Source: Aquatica leii (lineage: Eukaryota > Arthropoda > Insecta > Coleoptera > Lampyridae). From it: a DNA stretch of 64,000 nt. How positions within the stretch are numbered: the stretch's first letter is position 1; each line of letters starts with the position of its first letter. Under the pieces are notes generated by a model, which worked only from the letters and a program-made list of their open reading frames with translations, did not search any database and was not told the DNA's origin. Both the position numbers and the translations under genes were made by a program. The DNA is taken from NCBI GenBank assembly GCA_035610365.1, contig CM069435.1:87515389-87579388 (forward strand). Reading direction: 5' to 3'. This document shows, in pieces, positions 11,850-23,415 of this stretch.

Positions 11850-14480
11850 TGCTCTTTAGCTACTCTGCCACCTGGTTTGCCATTCAACCAGTGTCTCGCT
11901 TTTTGATTTGGCGTAACGGCTTATCGTCACACCTGATGCTTGCCTCTTTGGTGCTACCAAGTCTCAGGGTATAGTTTCTGCTAGTAGTTGGGCAACTTCT
12001 GTAGCTATCTTGTACGCCAAAATCATTACTTATGTATATACAGGCTTTATTTGCACCCTGTTCACTATACTTTGGTACTTGCGCATCTTTATCACTTTTG
12101 CTCACACCGGAGCCGCGTACAGGGTCGCCTAGGTGACGACGGTTGATATTAACTTTTTCTATGTAGCCCCAAGATATTTTAAGTTTTTACTGGGTGCAAA
12201 ACGAAATCTTGTAGTCTGAACTCATTTGCACCGATTTTACATCTGCCCGAAAAGATAATCGCTTTTGTTTTCTTGGGTGCTAGCTCTAACTCTTTTGATT
12301 TTAACTACTTACCTGTCGTGAGTGATGTATAGTTAGTCTTTACCACGAGTTTGTATTCTTCTCTAGCACTGGTTAGTAAAGCGTGATCATCGGGAAACGT
12401 TGCTATATAAGCCCTTCCCTAAAGTTGAGATCAAAGATTTCTTCAAAGACAGACTTTCTATACTTTTTAACACCAGACTTCTGTTTTAAAAATAAGTACC
12501 TATAATATTTACTAGGTAACCGTTGACGCTTTTGATTTCATGCTCGTTTATGATGACTGGCCACGCTAACGAATTGAACGCATTTTTTATTTCCAGCGTT
12601 ACCACGGTGCATAGTTTTTTAGTCTTCTGAGTGCTTTTTCTGGTTTTTGTAGTTGTAGACTTTATGACATTCTCAATCTGCCTCTTCTAAAGTCAAACTG
12701 TTTTTCTGACAAGCTTCCTAGTTTGACATTTGACAATGTTAGCTTGTAGACTGGCGATTATGAGGTGTTTGTATAGTTAGGCCTTAGTATTCAGCTGGCA
12801 TTCTAGTTTGATCTTGGGTTTGGGTCGGTTGTAGCACCTAGAATTTTTTTGTGACAATTGGTAGTTTCTACTCCTCTCTATGCTTTCACATAGCTTCATC
12901 CAAGCACGGTCTTTTGCCATTAGAATCGCTTTCCTGAATTCACTTCTTATTCTTCTGTATCGCTGTTTATTGCGAAGGTAGGTGTTCCCGTTGTTGATTA
13001 ACGCCATGTTTCGACAGCCTCGCTTATATTGCAACAACTTTGTGATTGTTCATAATCTATCTAGAGGCTCTTGCCCTTTGTATATTGGATTCAGTAATTA
13101 TTACCATGTCAATGTGCTTTTCTTTAGTTGTACCGCTTCATGCTTACCTAGGTCTATTTGTAGTATGTTTTATGTTATTTTTTCGTTCAATAGTGACTTT
13201 ATTTGGTGCGTTTGATAATGTGCTGAGTTGCGCATCCCAAGGTTCATGGAATCTGGCCTTGCTCGTTGCAGACTAGACATTTGGTATTTTCTTTGCATTC
13301 TATTCTTTTGAGTCCAGTTCATCAACATTTTATACATTGCTTTTTTTCTGTCTGGTCTTTTGCAGTTGGGTGCGTTATGATTAGTGCCCCAGTACTTGTA
13401 GCATTTTTGTATGTCGACCCTATCAATCAGTCTGCTTATTGAGGACTAATGTAAAGCTTTCTCGATCAATTTCAGCGCTTGTGACAATGATAACCATTTG
13501 ATTAACCTTTGTGCAGTGTTTCAGTTTTCCAACTCTAATCTCAGTTTTCTCATCAGCGCTATAGCAGCATGCACCGCGCTCTTGATGTCCGCAATAGTCC
13601 TTGTCTTATCGATATCTTCCACATGGACTATTGTTTTGTTTTTTCGATATTTTTTGACTCTCACCTTCGCCGTTTGGAGTTCTTTTTTAAGTATTGTGAT
13701 ACCTGGTTATTGTTATATTTGGTAACTAGTAAGAGGCGCTCTTTCTTTCTTAATTTTTTTTAAGCTTGGAGTGCTTTGTTTACTTGAACATTTTATACTG
13801 CTGCTTTAGCTGTTTTTAACAATTCCGCGTAAGATCTGGCGTCGTCTTTGATGATAATAGAGCTCTGTTCTTTTTTCTTGGTTTGCGGTTACAGCCGTTG
13901 TGAGTTCTTGATTTTGATTCGTGCGTTTCACAAGTTTCCTAATGTATTTTCTTGTTACCCCTTTTGCGGAGTCTAATTTGATCAAGATGTTCCTTATGCC
14001 GAAGATTCAACATCTTGAAGATGTTGAGTCTTGTTTTGATCTTGTGCAGGGTGTTTTGGCTTTTTCTGCTGCTGTGCTAGCTTTTTTTTAAGATTAGGCA
14101 ATGCCTGTGGTCTTCTTCTTTTTCGTCTCCCACTAGCATTGTTTGTGCGTTGCTTCTATTATATGATGTCATCTTTGAGGCTATTTGCTGTATGAGGGCA
14201 ATTGGTCGTCCTCAAACAGATTCAAGACGTTCTGCAGCATTTTGTTTGCGCTTTTGTCAATGGGGCTGTATGTAGTGTTCTGGTAAACATCATTTGGCCA
14301 GCCTTTCTGTGAAATTTTCCGAATGTCACTAAACATTTTAACTTTTTAGCCGATTTCTGATTATTTCTCTTGTTCCGACTTTAGCTTTCTTCTGCATCTG
14401 TCGCACTGGTTGGTTTTTGGGCTTTCCTTTGGGTGACTTGCTTGTCGGCTTTTGTTCCTACCACTTTCCTGCAGCATGTC
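11850..14480 (-). pseudogene. degenerate R1-like non-LTR retrotransposon
   Basis: On the minus strand two gag-type zinc knuckles are visible at about 13410-13260: KCYKYWGTNHNAPNCKRPD (second Cys changed to Tyr) and KCLVCNEQGQ. At 13000-12890 lies the basic linker RRIRSEFRKAILMAKDRAW, typical of the segment before the reverse transcriptase in R1-clade elements. At about 12600-12540 the frame gives NAFNSLAWPVI, the R1-type version of the RT motif around the first catalytic region. Many stops, frameshifts and deletions; the endonuclease region appears largely lost. Gag-like sequence probably extends upstream to about 14480, but support there is weak. Clade assignment is by motif memory. Confidence 0.6.
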
Positions 14481-14584
14481 CTGTATTTGTTTTCTTATTA
14501 GCTGGTTCATTACACTTCATGTATTTTTATAGATTCGGTAATAATTTCTAATTTCTTGTTTTTGCCTCTTGTTAATTGGCGCGC

Positions 14585-15000
14585 ATTTTGCAATCAAGCA
14601 TGACACAAAATTGTGTTCGGTCTGTGCTTTTGTGAACAAATAATCAATAGGCCATTAAAAACAAATGCTATTGCTGATTTCAGTCCCTTTGATGTTTACT
14701 TTCTCATCGTTTGATTTATCGGCTCAACCGTGCCATCAAACTAAGAATGGAGAAGTGTCGTGCTAGTCTTCTTGATTTCTAACAGTCAGGAAACAAAACA
14801 GACTCAAACTTTAGCTTTTACCAAAATGTAACTCTAACGGATCTCCAAACTGACAAAAATTTTTTTTTACTAAGACGTCTGCAATTGTTGCTTTTTCTTG
14901 TTTGAGTATGGCGTAAGTCTTTCTCCATTTAGTAAACTAATCCATCGCCATTAAAATGTCCTCCTAATGTACAATCGTGCAAATTCTACAACATGTCTGG
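14585..15000 (-). pseudogene. Ty3/gypsy integrase fragment
   Basis: This stretch is collinear with the integrase region of the minus-strand gypsy copy at about 39470-39870. Shared landmarks are a GAxTxAxGCATGACAC-like segment, an antisense PxEFGDPLE-type stretch (CTCCAAACTGxCAAAAA) and GGTATGGCGTAAG. It therefore belongs to the same lineage as the elements at 19218-24449 and 38290-41194. No open frame survives. It abuts the R1-like LINE on its left. Confidence 0.6.
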
Positions 15001-17090
15001 CAGTCGGTTTCTCGGCATTATTAACTCCAGTATTTGTGTGTGCTGTCAACGTTTGCTAAGAATTGATTTTTGTACCCAAATTAGACGTTTTTTGCTAGGT
15101 TAATTGTCAACTGTTTGATTTCCAGTTTAAGAGTATTTTCGATTCGGGATAATGCGACTTTCAAAAACTTTGAAGGGTTCTGCATTTTTGAGTTACAATT
15201 AACATCTTTTTAAGTATATACACATTTACAAGGTAAGCAATAATTTTGTGGGATATTCAGGAATCGTTTCTAAAATGCCCCAGTCGCCAGTAAGTATGGT
15301 ATCTCATCTCCATAGGATATACATTTTTATCTAATTTTATTCTACAATGGTGCGGTATCTGTAAAATTAAAAATTAATCAAAAATAAGCACAAATTTTTA
15401 ATATATACTGAATAATTCGACTTGATTAAATTCTAAAAATTTCCATGGTTCCGACAGAATCTGTTGTATTTACAAAGATGTATAATGCGTTTGCATTTTA
15501 AAGAATAGACAACACACATTACAGAAATCGTTAGAATTGCATATAGCAGACATTTCATCCTGACTAAATAAAAGAAACGCAATGAAAAAAATATTGATTC
15601 GAAAACTACTTAAAAGAATAGCGAACAGCCAAATAAAAATCGAATTAAAACAACTAACTGATAAAGAAAATGCATATAGCTAGCAGAATGGAAATAAAAA
15701 AAGAAATTAACATAGAAATTGAAAAAAGAAAGAAAACAATATTGGAAAAGTTGCATATACCAATAACAATATTATTTACATAAACTAGACGAGGTAGACT
15801 TTCTATATATTTCGAGGTTTAGATACTTTTTTGTATATTGTATTCTTGTTTACTATTTGAATTTTTTTACATTTAAAGTCAACATTTGATTGTCATTTAG
15901 CTTAACCAGATAAGTTTAACTAGTTTTGCTACATATCGATTGGTTTCGGGTTATTTATAACTGGAGACTTAAACGCGAGTATTGAGAAGGAAAACTTTTT
16001 CTCTATATTTCGATGTTAATGTTTTTTGTATATTGTTTTCTTTTTTACTCTTAAATTTTAAGGTCATTGGCATTTAGTTTAACTAGTGTTTCTACCTATC
16101 GCACACAATTAGGTTCACAAAAAAATGCTTATCTACAAATTGTTTTGTTAGCTAAACTAAACTTGTTTTCTAAGTAGCTATTGTAGATAGCTAACATTAA
16201 TAAGTGAAAGAATGAAGCCGCACAGGGTCGTACTGAGGCTGGCCTCATAGAGATGAGGGGGTTAATCGTATTCACAGTAGAACCAAATAAAAAGAGGATT
16301 TAGGAAGTTTGTAAAAAGTTTTTTTCAAAAATAAAAATTTTTGAATTAAAGTGTTTTAGAAGCTACTTTAAAGTACTTGACAAATTCCTTGAAAAATTTT
16401 ATCAGAACAGAATTTTGACGAACCGAACTCGACTTACTTACCAAACAATTTATGATTACAAACAAGTCCTTTATAGACTGTCGAAATTCTTACTTTGTAA
16501 ACATTTTTACTTGGTAACCGACAACTTACTAAGCGATTTCTACTATATATAGTATACTATATGTTACCATACAAAAGATAGCTAAAAAAACTATGAAAAA
16601 CTGTGATCGGGTAAGCAGAAATATATCTCTTACTATTACTCTTACTAAATGTTTTAATTAAATAACAAAATCATTTTTAGTTATTGTGCTCTTTTCCTTC
16701 TTTATTTTTTGATACAAGCTATATCAATCTATTTTAATCTAACGGTTTGCTCAAAATCATAGTAAGACATAGACATTCAACAAGAACATGAACAGATAGA
16801 AATCGAACATGGCCACAGTGCCCACAGTCTAAAAAATAAATTCAGCTTTTAATTTTTAGGTAAATAAATAAAATACATTTAATTATATACGTAATATATC
16901 GTTTTCGCGATATATATCATTAATTACTGTCTCCATATGTGATTAAAAAACCGATAAAAAATTATAGAAAATAACCCCACATTGGCATTTGTAAAATTAA
17001 TTAAAGAATAACGAACAACAGTAAGAATCGACATGATTCGTACAAAATGTTATTGGTTTAAAAATCTTTATGCCGTAAAATTATTTTCAA
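15001..17090. other. intergenic with one imperfect duplication
   Basis: AT-rich, no gene seen. Around 15794-15960 and 15985-16120 two diverged direct copies share CTATATATTTCGAGGTT / CTATATTTCGATGTT, TTTTTTGTATATTGT and CATTTAGTTTAACTAG-like segments, an old tandem duplication of about 190 bp. Confidence 0.5.
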
Positions 17091-17092
17091 AC

Positions 17093-17820
17093 ATACAGAG
17101 TGTCCCAATGTTGACGTATAATGCAAAAAAATTTTCAACTGTTTCTTGTATGTTAAGGTAGATTAGCTAATAATCCCGGTAATACTTTTGCAAGAAGTGC
17201 AAATAAAAGAAATGTGGACCTACCACATGGTTTCCAACAGTTCCTCTCTAGACATTGAAAGACCATCGATGCTGATGATCAGCTTGTCTCATAACATGCG
17301 GTTTTTCAGTCGAATAATAATGAAAATTGTGTCTGTTGACAGATCCACTGTTATGGATGTCGCCTCATCCGTGAATAAAACATACTGGAAAACCGCAAAA
17401 TCCTCCTGTATTTTCAGTTTTGCCCAGGTACAAAATTCAAAACGAAATTGAAAGTCAGTATTACTCAGTTCTTGATGTAACTAAATATGATATGCATGAT
17501 ACCGATTTTTCTTTAGAAGGCGTTGTACTGACCTCTTGCTTATGCCGATTGCTTCACCGACGTCTTTTTGAGTCATGTAGGGATGCTAAGTTGTAGTTAA
17601 TAGCACTAAAAATTGTTTTTTTCTTGTTACTGATAGGTTTTGTTTTTTCTTGTTTTTTTGTAAATCCTACTACTCGTTTCAATAAATCTATTGAGTACGT
17701 TTCTAAAACTTTTCTCATGCGGATGTCTTGTGTCGTGATAACGTGTTGCGTAATTTCTAGCAATCTCCCTTAATACAAAAATCATATCGACTAGTTCGTC
17801 TTTTTCGAAATTCATTATGA
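17093..17820 (-). pseudogene. mariner-like transposase fragment with DUF4817 helix-turn-helix
   Basis: The minus strand from 17815 encodes MNFEKDELVDMIFVLREIA, then YHDTRHPHEKSFRNVLNRF and an ETSS segment. This is the DUF4817-type N-terminal helix-turn-helix that precedes a DDE core in many insect transposons. At 17420-17340 the minus strand gives FQYVLFTDEAT, the usual catalytic-core start VLFTDEATF. A terminal GAGTGTCCCA near 17098 resembles the GTGTCCCA ends of such elements. The middle and C-terminal parts are missing or scrambled. Dead fragment. Confidence 0.6.
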
Positions 17821-18489
17821 AATGGAGAGTATCACTTTTTTAAATGTATACAAATGAAATGTTACATTGACATTTCGGTACTTACATTTTGACAGTTGTT
17901 TTGTTTCAGCTTGGCCTACTTCGGTGCATAGAAATGTAGTGAAATGTTTACTTATAAAATTTTGTGTAATTATGTAAATGTGTTAAATATTTCTGAAATT
18001 ATTAATTTTAGCTATAGAAAATAGTTATACCAATCAAAAAGTAATTTAAAAACAAATTTAATTATGCAAAAACATACATAGTGTTCTATTGAAAATAAGA
18101 AAGTTATTAACGTTTGAAGTTTGCCAAATTCATGCTAGTTTTTATCAAGTAATAAGTTAGAAATATGACAAAGTTTGGCACGGAATCTTTAAAACAATGT
18201 TTAAAGATTCCAAAAATCTAAACCCCATACCAATAGAGCTAAAAACAAAAAAGTTATAGGCTATTTTTGTCGAACACACAACTGCCAAATAACTCGAAAA
18301 GTATTAAGTTTAGGTATCAAGAATGGTATAAACATTTTGCTAGGAATTAAATAAATAAAAAAAAATGTTTTTGTTATACCGCAAAATTGGGATATATAAT
18401 AGTTTGAAAATTATTTCAAGATTTTTAAAGCAATAACTTTTTGTACGAATAATTTTTTTCTATCTCTCACAGGAAAGGCGCTAGGAAAG
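17821..18489. other. intergenic, no gene seen
   Basis: AT-rich spacer without recognisable genes. Confidence 0.5.
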
Positions 18490-18937
18490 CCTGACGTACT
18501 GTTGCAGAACCCAGTATAAGTAACTCTTATAATAAAGTAAATAATGAATATGCCAACTCAACGTTTACCAAAGAATGTAGAAAATTCTTAACACAGAGAA
18601 CAGAAATATAAAAAAGTATTAAAAAGAAGCTGAGGTCAGTTTTTTAATTGGAACAAAAAAAGATTTTTGTTGGTTTAAATAAATAAGTGATTAACGTGTG
18701 CGCTAAGATATATAAATAAAGTGTCCGTGCTAGTAAAACATCAATACGTCGCGTACGTGTGGCTAACATAAATAAGTACCAAGCTTAGATAAAATTAAAA
18801 AGTGCGGAACTAGAGATAGTAACACATAAATTAATGTAAGTGTTTTTCTTAAATATCGTTAGATTGAATTAGTTACATGTAGTTCTGATCATGTGCATAT
18901 TTCGTTATAAATAAATTAATTAAAAAAATTCGTTACA
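18490..18937 (+). repeat. diverged gypsy-type LTR remnant
   Basis: The right part resembles the LTR of the neighbouring gypsy family. It shares TTTAAATAAATAAGT, TTAACGTGTG, AATTAATGTAAGTGTTTTT, TTAAATAT and the terminal ATTCGTTACA, in the same order as the solo LTR at 42740-43197. The left boundary is a guess. It lies 280 bp before the intact-edged gypsy insertion and is too diverged to be its own LTR. Confidence 0.5.
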
Positions 18938-19217
18938 ATACAAATATAAACAGCTTAATGTAGCTATGTTAATTAATTCACCAGTCAAACATAATATTTT
19001 TTATTTCTCAAAAGTAGCATTGGAATGTAATTATTCTAAATATTCCAATTTGATTCAAAATTTAATTTTTTTTTTAAGACTAGTTAGTAGAATTTACTTG
19101 TGAACATCTGGTTAACATTTGCATACTGAAATTAAAACTTTACTATTTACGTTTGTCATATAATTAGAAACTAAGAAAAGGTATAGGAAATAAAGATTCA
19201 TAAAATTAGGAAACCAC

Positions 19218-19528
19218 TGAAACGTTCAAGAAGTTATTCGCAAATTCAAGAGCTTTCTGGAAGTTGTTATCCATCTTCTAGAACGTATATCGAAAGATAT
19301 GAAACACTCGAGAATGATTTTCAAAATGTGTATATATACCGACGAAACAAATCGTAGGCCAGTTATTTTCCGTAATGCAAAGCCTGCAGTGTTAAGAAGA
19401 TTATTCAAGTTTAAATAAATAAGTCGTTAACGCGTGTTATAAATAAATCTACGAAGTACGTGTGTTTAGTGTAAACAAGTGTGTGAAGTTATCCGCGGAC
19501 TTTATCTTATCTTGGTGTAAGTGATAGT
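19218..19528 (+). repeat. 5' LTR, truncated at its 3' side
   Basis: Begins TGAAACGTTC and matches the 3' LTR from 23827 up to GTGTAAGTGATAG. After about 19528 it switches directly to gag-coding sequence. The last ~150 bp of the LTR, the primer-binding site and most of gag are missing, so this is an internal deletion junction. Confidence 0.85.
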
Positions 19529-19530
19529 AC

Positions 19531-19709
19531 TCGCGCAGACAATGGAAAGCATCGAAGAGATAGCGCGACGGATACTTCGGGAAAGAGGAGCGACTATTTT
19601 GAACTGCGGTGAAATAGGCCACGTACGACGACATCGTACTAAACCTAAGAAGAGCGTTAGAAAATTTGGAACTAGGAGACCAAAAGAGTCAAAAAGTAAC
19701 CTCGTCTAG
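19531..19709 (+). pseudogene. gag zinc-knuckle remnant
   Basis: Short frame ending the gag gene. LNCGEIGHVRRHRTK is recognisable as the CCHC knuckle (CxxCGxxGHxxxxC), but only one of the three cysteines and the histidine remain. Basic tail follows. Confidence 0.6.
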
Positions 19710-20301
19710 TCAGACTCCGGAGATTACAATCCAAATGGCATCGCCTAGGGAGCAATTGCATAGCATTTATCTCGTTGGCAAGATCAATGGGAGAAGCGTC
19801 CAGTTACTCGTTGACAAGGGAGCAACGAAGACCATCATTCGTCCTGACATTTTATTGAAAAACGAGAAGACTTCACCAGTAACAGTACGACTTCGAACGG
19901 CGACGGGCGACGAAATACCTACTCACGGACAAGTCAAAGTAACCATTGGTTTGGGAAATGGAGTACTCGACCGTCAAGTACTGGTAGCCGACATCACGAA
20001 AGAAGTTATCCTGGGAATGGACGTGATAAAGAAGTATGGGTTCCATTTGAATATGAAGAACGATGTCCTGAAGATCGACAATGAAGAAATTCCTTTTCAT
20101 TCGTCAGAGAAGGCAGTCGTGCAAGTTTTGTTGAGTGAAGACGTGATTTTGCCTGCCAGGACTGAAAGTGTGGTGATGGCACGCCTGGATGGAAGTCTCC
20201 GGGAAAGCTACATACGCGCGATTGAAATAATGGAGGGTTTAGTTGAAAAAAGACTACTCGTTGGCAGAACTTTAGTACGAGTAAAAACACGATGCCAGTA
20301 A
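19666..20301 (+). pseudogene. gypsy aspartic protease region
   Basis: Retropepsin that would mature the retroelement polyprotein. The active-site loop reads LLVDKGATKTII where the family has D-T/S-G-A; the catalytic Asp is kept but the next residue is Lys. The C-terminal hallmark VILGMDVIKKYGF is intact. The frame shifts before the reverse transcriptase begins at about 20292. Confidence 0.8.
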
Positions 20302-21389
20302 GGATCTTAAACATCAACTCAGATCCTGTAACGTTGAAGAAAAAGACCGTGGTAGGCGAATGCACGCCAGTATATCAAATTGTGAGATGCGTGAAGTCTG
20401 ACGAAGATAGGTCGCCGAAGAAGTGTCCACAACATCTATTGGACATTCTTACCAACAAATGCCAAAACCTCAGCCAAGACCAGCTGGCTAAAGTTCAAGT
20501 GTTGATCGAAGAGTATCAAGATGTGTTCGCGCTGAAGAGTGGTTCCAAAGGAAGAACTAATGTGGTAAAACATAAAATTAATACCGGAGACGCTCGGCCG
20601 ATACGACAACATCCACGCAGACTTTCTTTGGCGAAAAGAGAAGAAGCCGAACAAATAATTACGGATATGGAGAGAGAAGGCGTGATTGAACCTTCAAGCC
20701 CATGGGCATCCCCAGTGGTACTCGTGAAGAAGAAGGATAGATCAACGAGGTTTTGCGTAGACTACAGACAGCTAAACAACGTGACCAAAAAGGACAGTTA
20801 TCCTTTACCCAGAATTGACGATACGTTAGACACCCTGTCAGGATCCCAGTGGTTTTCCACGTTAGATTTAAAGAGTGGATACTGGCAGGTAGAATTGGAA
20901 CCCAAGGATCGTGAAAAAACAGCTTTTACAATTGGAACTGGGTAGTGGCAGTTCACTGTGATGCCCTTCGGCCTGTATAACGCTCCTGCAACATTCGAGC
21001 GTTTGATGGAAACTATCTTGAGCGGATTGTCTTGGAAGACGTGCTTGGTTTACCTGGACGACGTGATCGTGGTTGGAAGGTCGTTTGAAGAACACTTGAA
21101 CAACTTGAAGGAAGTGTTCCAGCGACTACGTGGGGCTAACCTCAAACTGAGCCCAAAGAAGTGCCACGTATTTAAAAAAGAAGTGCAATACCTTGGCAAC
21201 GTCGTATCTAGAGATGGAGTAAAAGCTGACCCAGACAAAATCCGAGCAGTGCAAGCATGGCTAAGACTAATCGACAAACATCAAGTCCAAAGTTTCCTTA
21301 GGTTGTGCACCTATTATAGACGATTTGTACCCGAATTTGCTAATATTGCCAAACCATTGACAAAAGACGGAAGAAAGAGCAGAATTTAG
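20292..21389 (+). pseudogene. gypsy reverse transcriptase (one in-frame stop)
   Basis: Copies element RNA into DNA. Two collinear frames of the same phase are separated by a TAG at 20943-20945. Motifs in order: VIEPSSPWASPVVLVKKKD, RFCVDYRQLN, STLDLKSGYWQVEL, VMPFGLYNAPATFERLM, the catalytic box LVYLDDVIVVG and NLKLSPKKCHVF. Both Asp of the YLDD box are present. The stop replaces the residue before WQF in the conserved (L/Y)WQFxxMPFGL stretch, a single-base change. Confidence 0.9.
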
Positions 21390-21574
21390 ATGAAATGAAG
21401 ACTGCGAAAATTTTTTCCATTAACTAAAATAAGCCCTAGTCACTTCGCCGATTTTGAATTATCCAAGAGAAGATAATTTGTTCTGAATACCGACGCAAGC
21501 AATCTGGCCATAGGCGTGGTCCTTTCGCCGGTTCAAGATGGACAAGAAAAAGTTATCGGGAATTTAGCAAGGTT

Positions 21575-21874
21575 TTGTCCAGGCCAGAAAGAAATTATTG
21601 CGTGACTAGGAGTAAACTGTTAGCAGTCGTTAAGTCCATCGAACATTTCCACAAGTATTTGTATGGACGAAAATTTTTACTGAGAACAGACCACGCCGCG
21701 TTAAAATGGCTACTGCAGTACCGTAACCCGGAAGAACAAGTGGCAAGATGGATCGAGAGACTGCAAGAGTATGACTATGACACAGAACACCGTGCCGGAA
21801 GCAGTCATCGGAACGCTGATGCCTTGTCAAGAAGACCATGTCCGGCGGACTGCAGCCATTGTTCGCGACTTTAA
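21575..21874 (+). pseudogene. gypsy RNase H domain
   Basis: RNase H of the polyprotein, shifted in frame relative to the reverse transcriptase. Visible: NYCVTRSKLLAVVKSIEHF, LRTDHAALKWL and HRNADALSRRPC, the standard end of gypsy RNase H. Catalytic acidic positions in TDHAAL and DALSR are retained. The frame ends at a stop at 21872. Confidence 0.85.
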
Positions 21875-22018
21875 AAAAAAGTTGAGTGCCTCCGGAGAAC
21901 TGTTATGGTTGATGATGAGTGGGAACCTGAGCAGCTACGTCGCAAACAGGAAAACGATCCTGAAATAAAATTGCTCCTAGACTGAAAATAAAGCGGCCGA
22001 CGACCAACCTGGGAAGAA

Positions 22019-22720
22019 GTGAGTGCTTTGGGCAGAAACATCAAAGCGTACTGGGCGCAGTGGGACTCCTTGATAGTAGAAGACGGTCTTCTTAAGCGAT
22101 CTCTAGAAAGTGTTGAGAGCACGGGAAACAGACTACAGTTGGTAGTGCCAAAGAGCCGGGTGGCAGAAGTGTTGAAGCATCTCCACGATGGGACATCAGG
22201 AGGACACTTTGGCATTAAGAAGACATTGGGTAAAGTACGAGAACAATTCTATTGGATGAACTGCAAAGAGGACTTCATGAAATGGTGCCGTAATTGCACG
22301 GTCTGTGCATCAGGAAATGGTCCAGCGAGAAAACGCAAAGCACCCATGAAGCAATACAACGTAGGAAGCCCTTTGGAAAGAGTAGCGATTGACATCGCAG
22401 GGCCGTTCCCAGAATCCGATTCGGGAAATAAATACATCCTGGTGGCGATGGATTATTTCACGAAATGGACGGAGGCTCACGCCATACCCAATCAGGAAAC
22501 AGCTACAGTCGCAGACGTATTAGTAAAAGAGTTTTTCTGCCGGTTTGGAGTTTCGTTGGAATTACACTTCGATCAAGGCCGCAATTTTGAGTCTGGGCTG
22601 TTTCAAGAAGTTTGCCGACTGTTGGGAATTAAGAAAACTAGGACAACGCCTCTCCATTCTTAATCTGATGGCATGGTGGAACGGATGAATTGAACAATGG
22701 GCAAGTACTTAGCCAAGGTA
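22019..22720 (+). pseudogene. gypsy integrase, zinc and catalytic domains
   Basis: Integrase that inserts the DNA copy. Visible: GGHFGIKKTLGKVREQFYW and CRNCTVCA of the HHCC zinc region, then the catalytic core with VAIDIAGPFPESDSGN, LHFDQGRNFES and, after an in-frame TAA at 22661, GMVERMN. The three catalytic acidic residues (DDE) are therefore visible, though the second sits in FDQG. The core is interrupted by that stop. Confidence 0.88.
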
Positions 22721-22977
22721 GTGTCCGAACACCAAAGAGACTAGGATCAGTACATGCACCTTTTCCTAATGGCATACCAATCATCCGTTTACGAAACCAC
22801 AGGCCAAACATCATCCTGTGTCATGCTCGGTCGTGAAATACAATTGCCATGCGACCTTTAATTTAGACGAAGGCCGGAAGAAGAAGTTGCTGGAGAAGAT
22901 TACGTCAGTAAGCTGACTAAGAGGCTAGACGAAATACATGAAGAGGTCCGTAAAACACACAAATTGCCAGCGATAGG

Positions 22978-23415
22978 ATGAAGACTAGATATGACGTCAA
23001 GGCACAAAATGGTGGGTTTCAACCTGGCGATATAGTCGTCATATATAGCATCCGAAAACCGCCCAGAAGCAAGCCAAAAGTGGTCCACGTCGATCGCCTA
23101 GCCCCGTTTGCTGGCGATAACCACAATACGCAAGTTCAGGTCCAAACCAGAGTAATAAGTAGCAAAACTAGGAATCCAATCGAAGAAATGGAGTTCAAGA
23201 AGTTTATGAACTTATACGGAGATTCTGGAAAAGCTATGTTCGGAGTTACCACCGAGGAACAACAAGACCTGTTCCAAACACAAAAAGATTACGCCATCGC
23301 ACATTGCGTGAGCGAGGATCTTGACATGTCCAGAGGGGTTGCAGTCGTGTTTAAAAAGAAGTTTGAGCAGCTAGAAAATTACAAAGACAGCAACCGGCAG
23401 TCGGAAAAGTTTTAG
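22978..23415 (+). pseudogene. integrase C-terminus fused to TARG1/OARD1-like macro domain, N-terminal part
   Basis: One uninterrupted frame runs from the end of integrase (KTRYDVKAQNGGFQPGDIV, then RKPPRSKPKVVHVDRLAPF, the usual end of gypsy Pol) through a ~55-residue linker (QIxSxTRNPIEEMEF-like, FGVTTEEQ) into the start of a macro domain. That start reads AIAHCVSEDLDMSRGVAV and VVFKKKF. This is the signature of the TARG1/OARD1/Poa1 subgroup, whose members bind ADP-ribose and remove it from acidic residues or hydrolyse ADP-ribose derivatives. The serine corresponding to TARG1 Ser35 is at 23311-23313. No stop separates integrase from macro, so in the ancestral element the domain was probably a C-terminal extension of Pol. 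The frame is lost by a shift at about 23405. Confidence 0.88.

Noticed and set aside
20436-22437. Minus-strand open frames opposite the gypsy pol
   Set aside because: Antisense shadows of RT, RNase H and integrase with no homology of their own.
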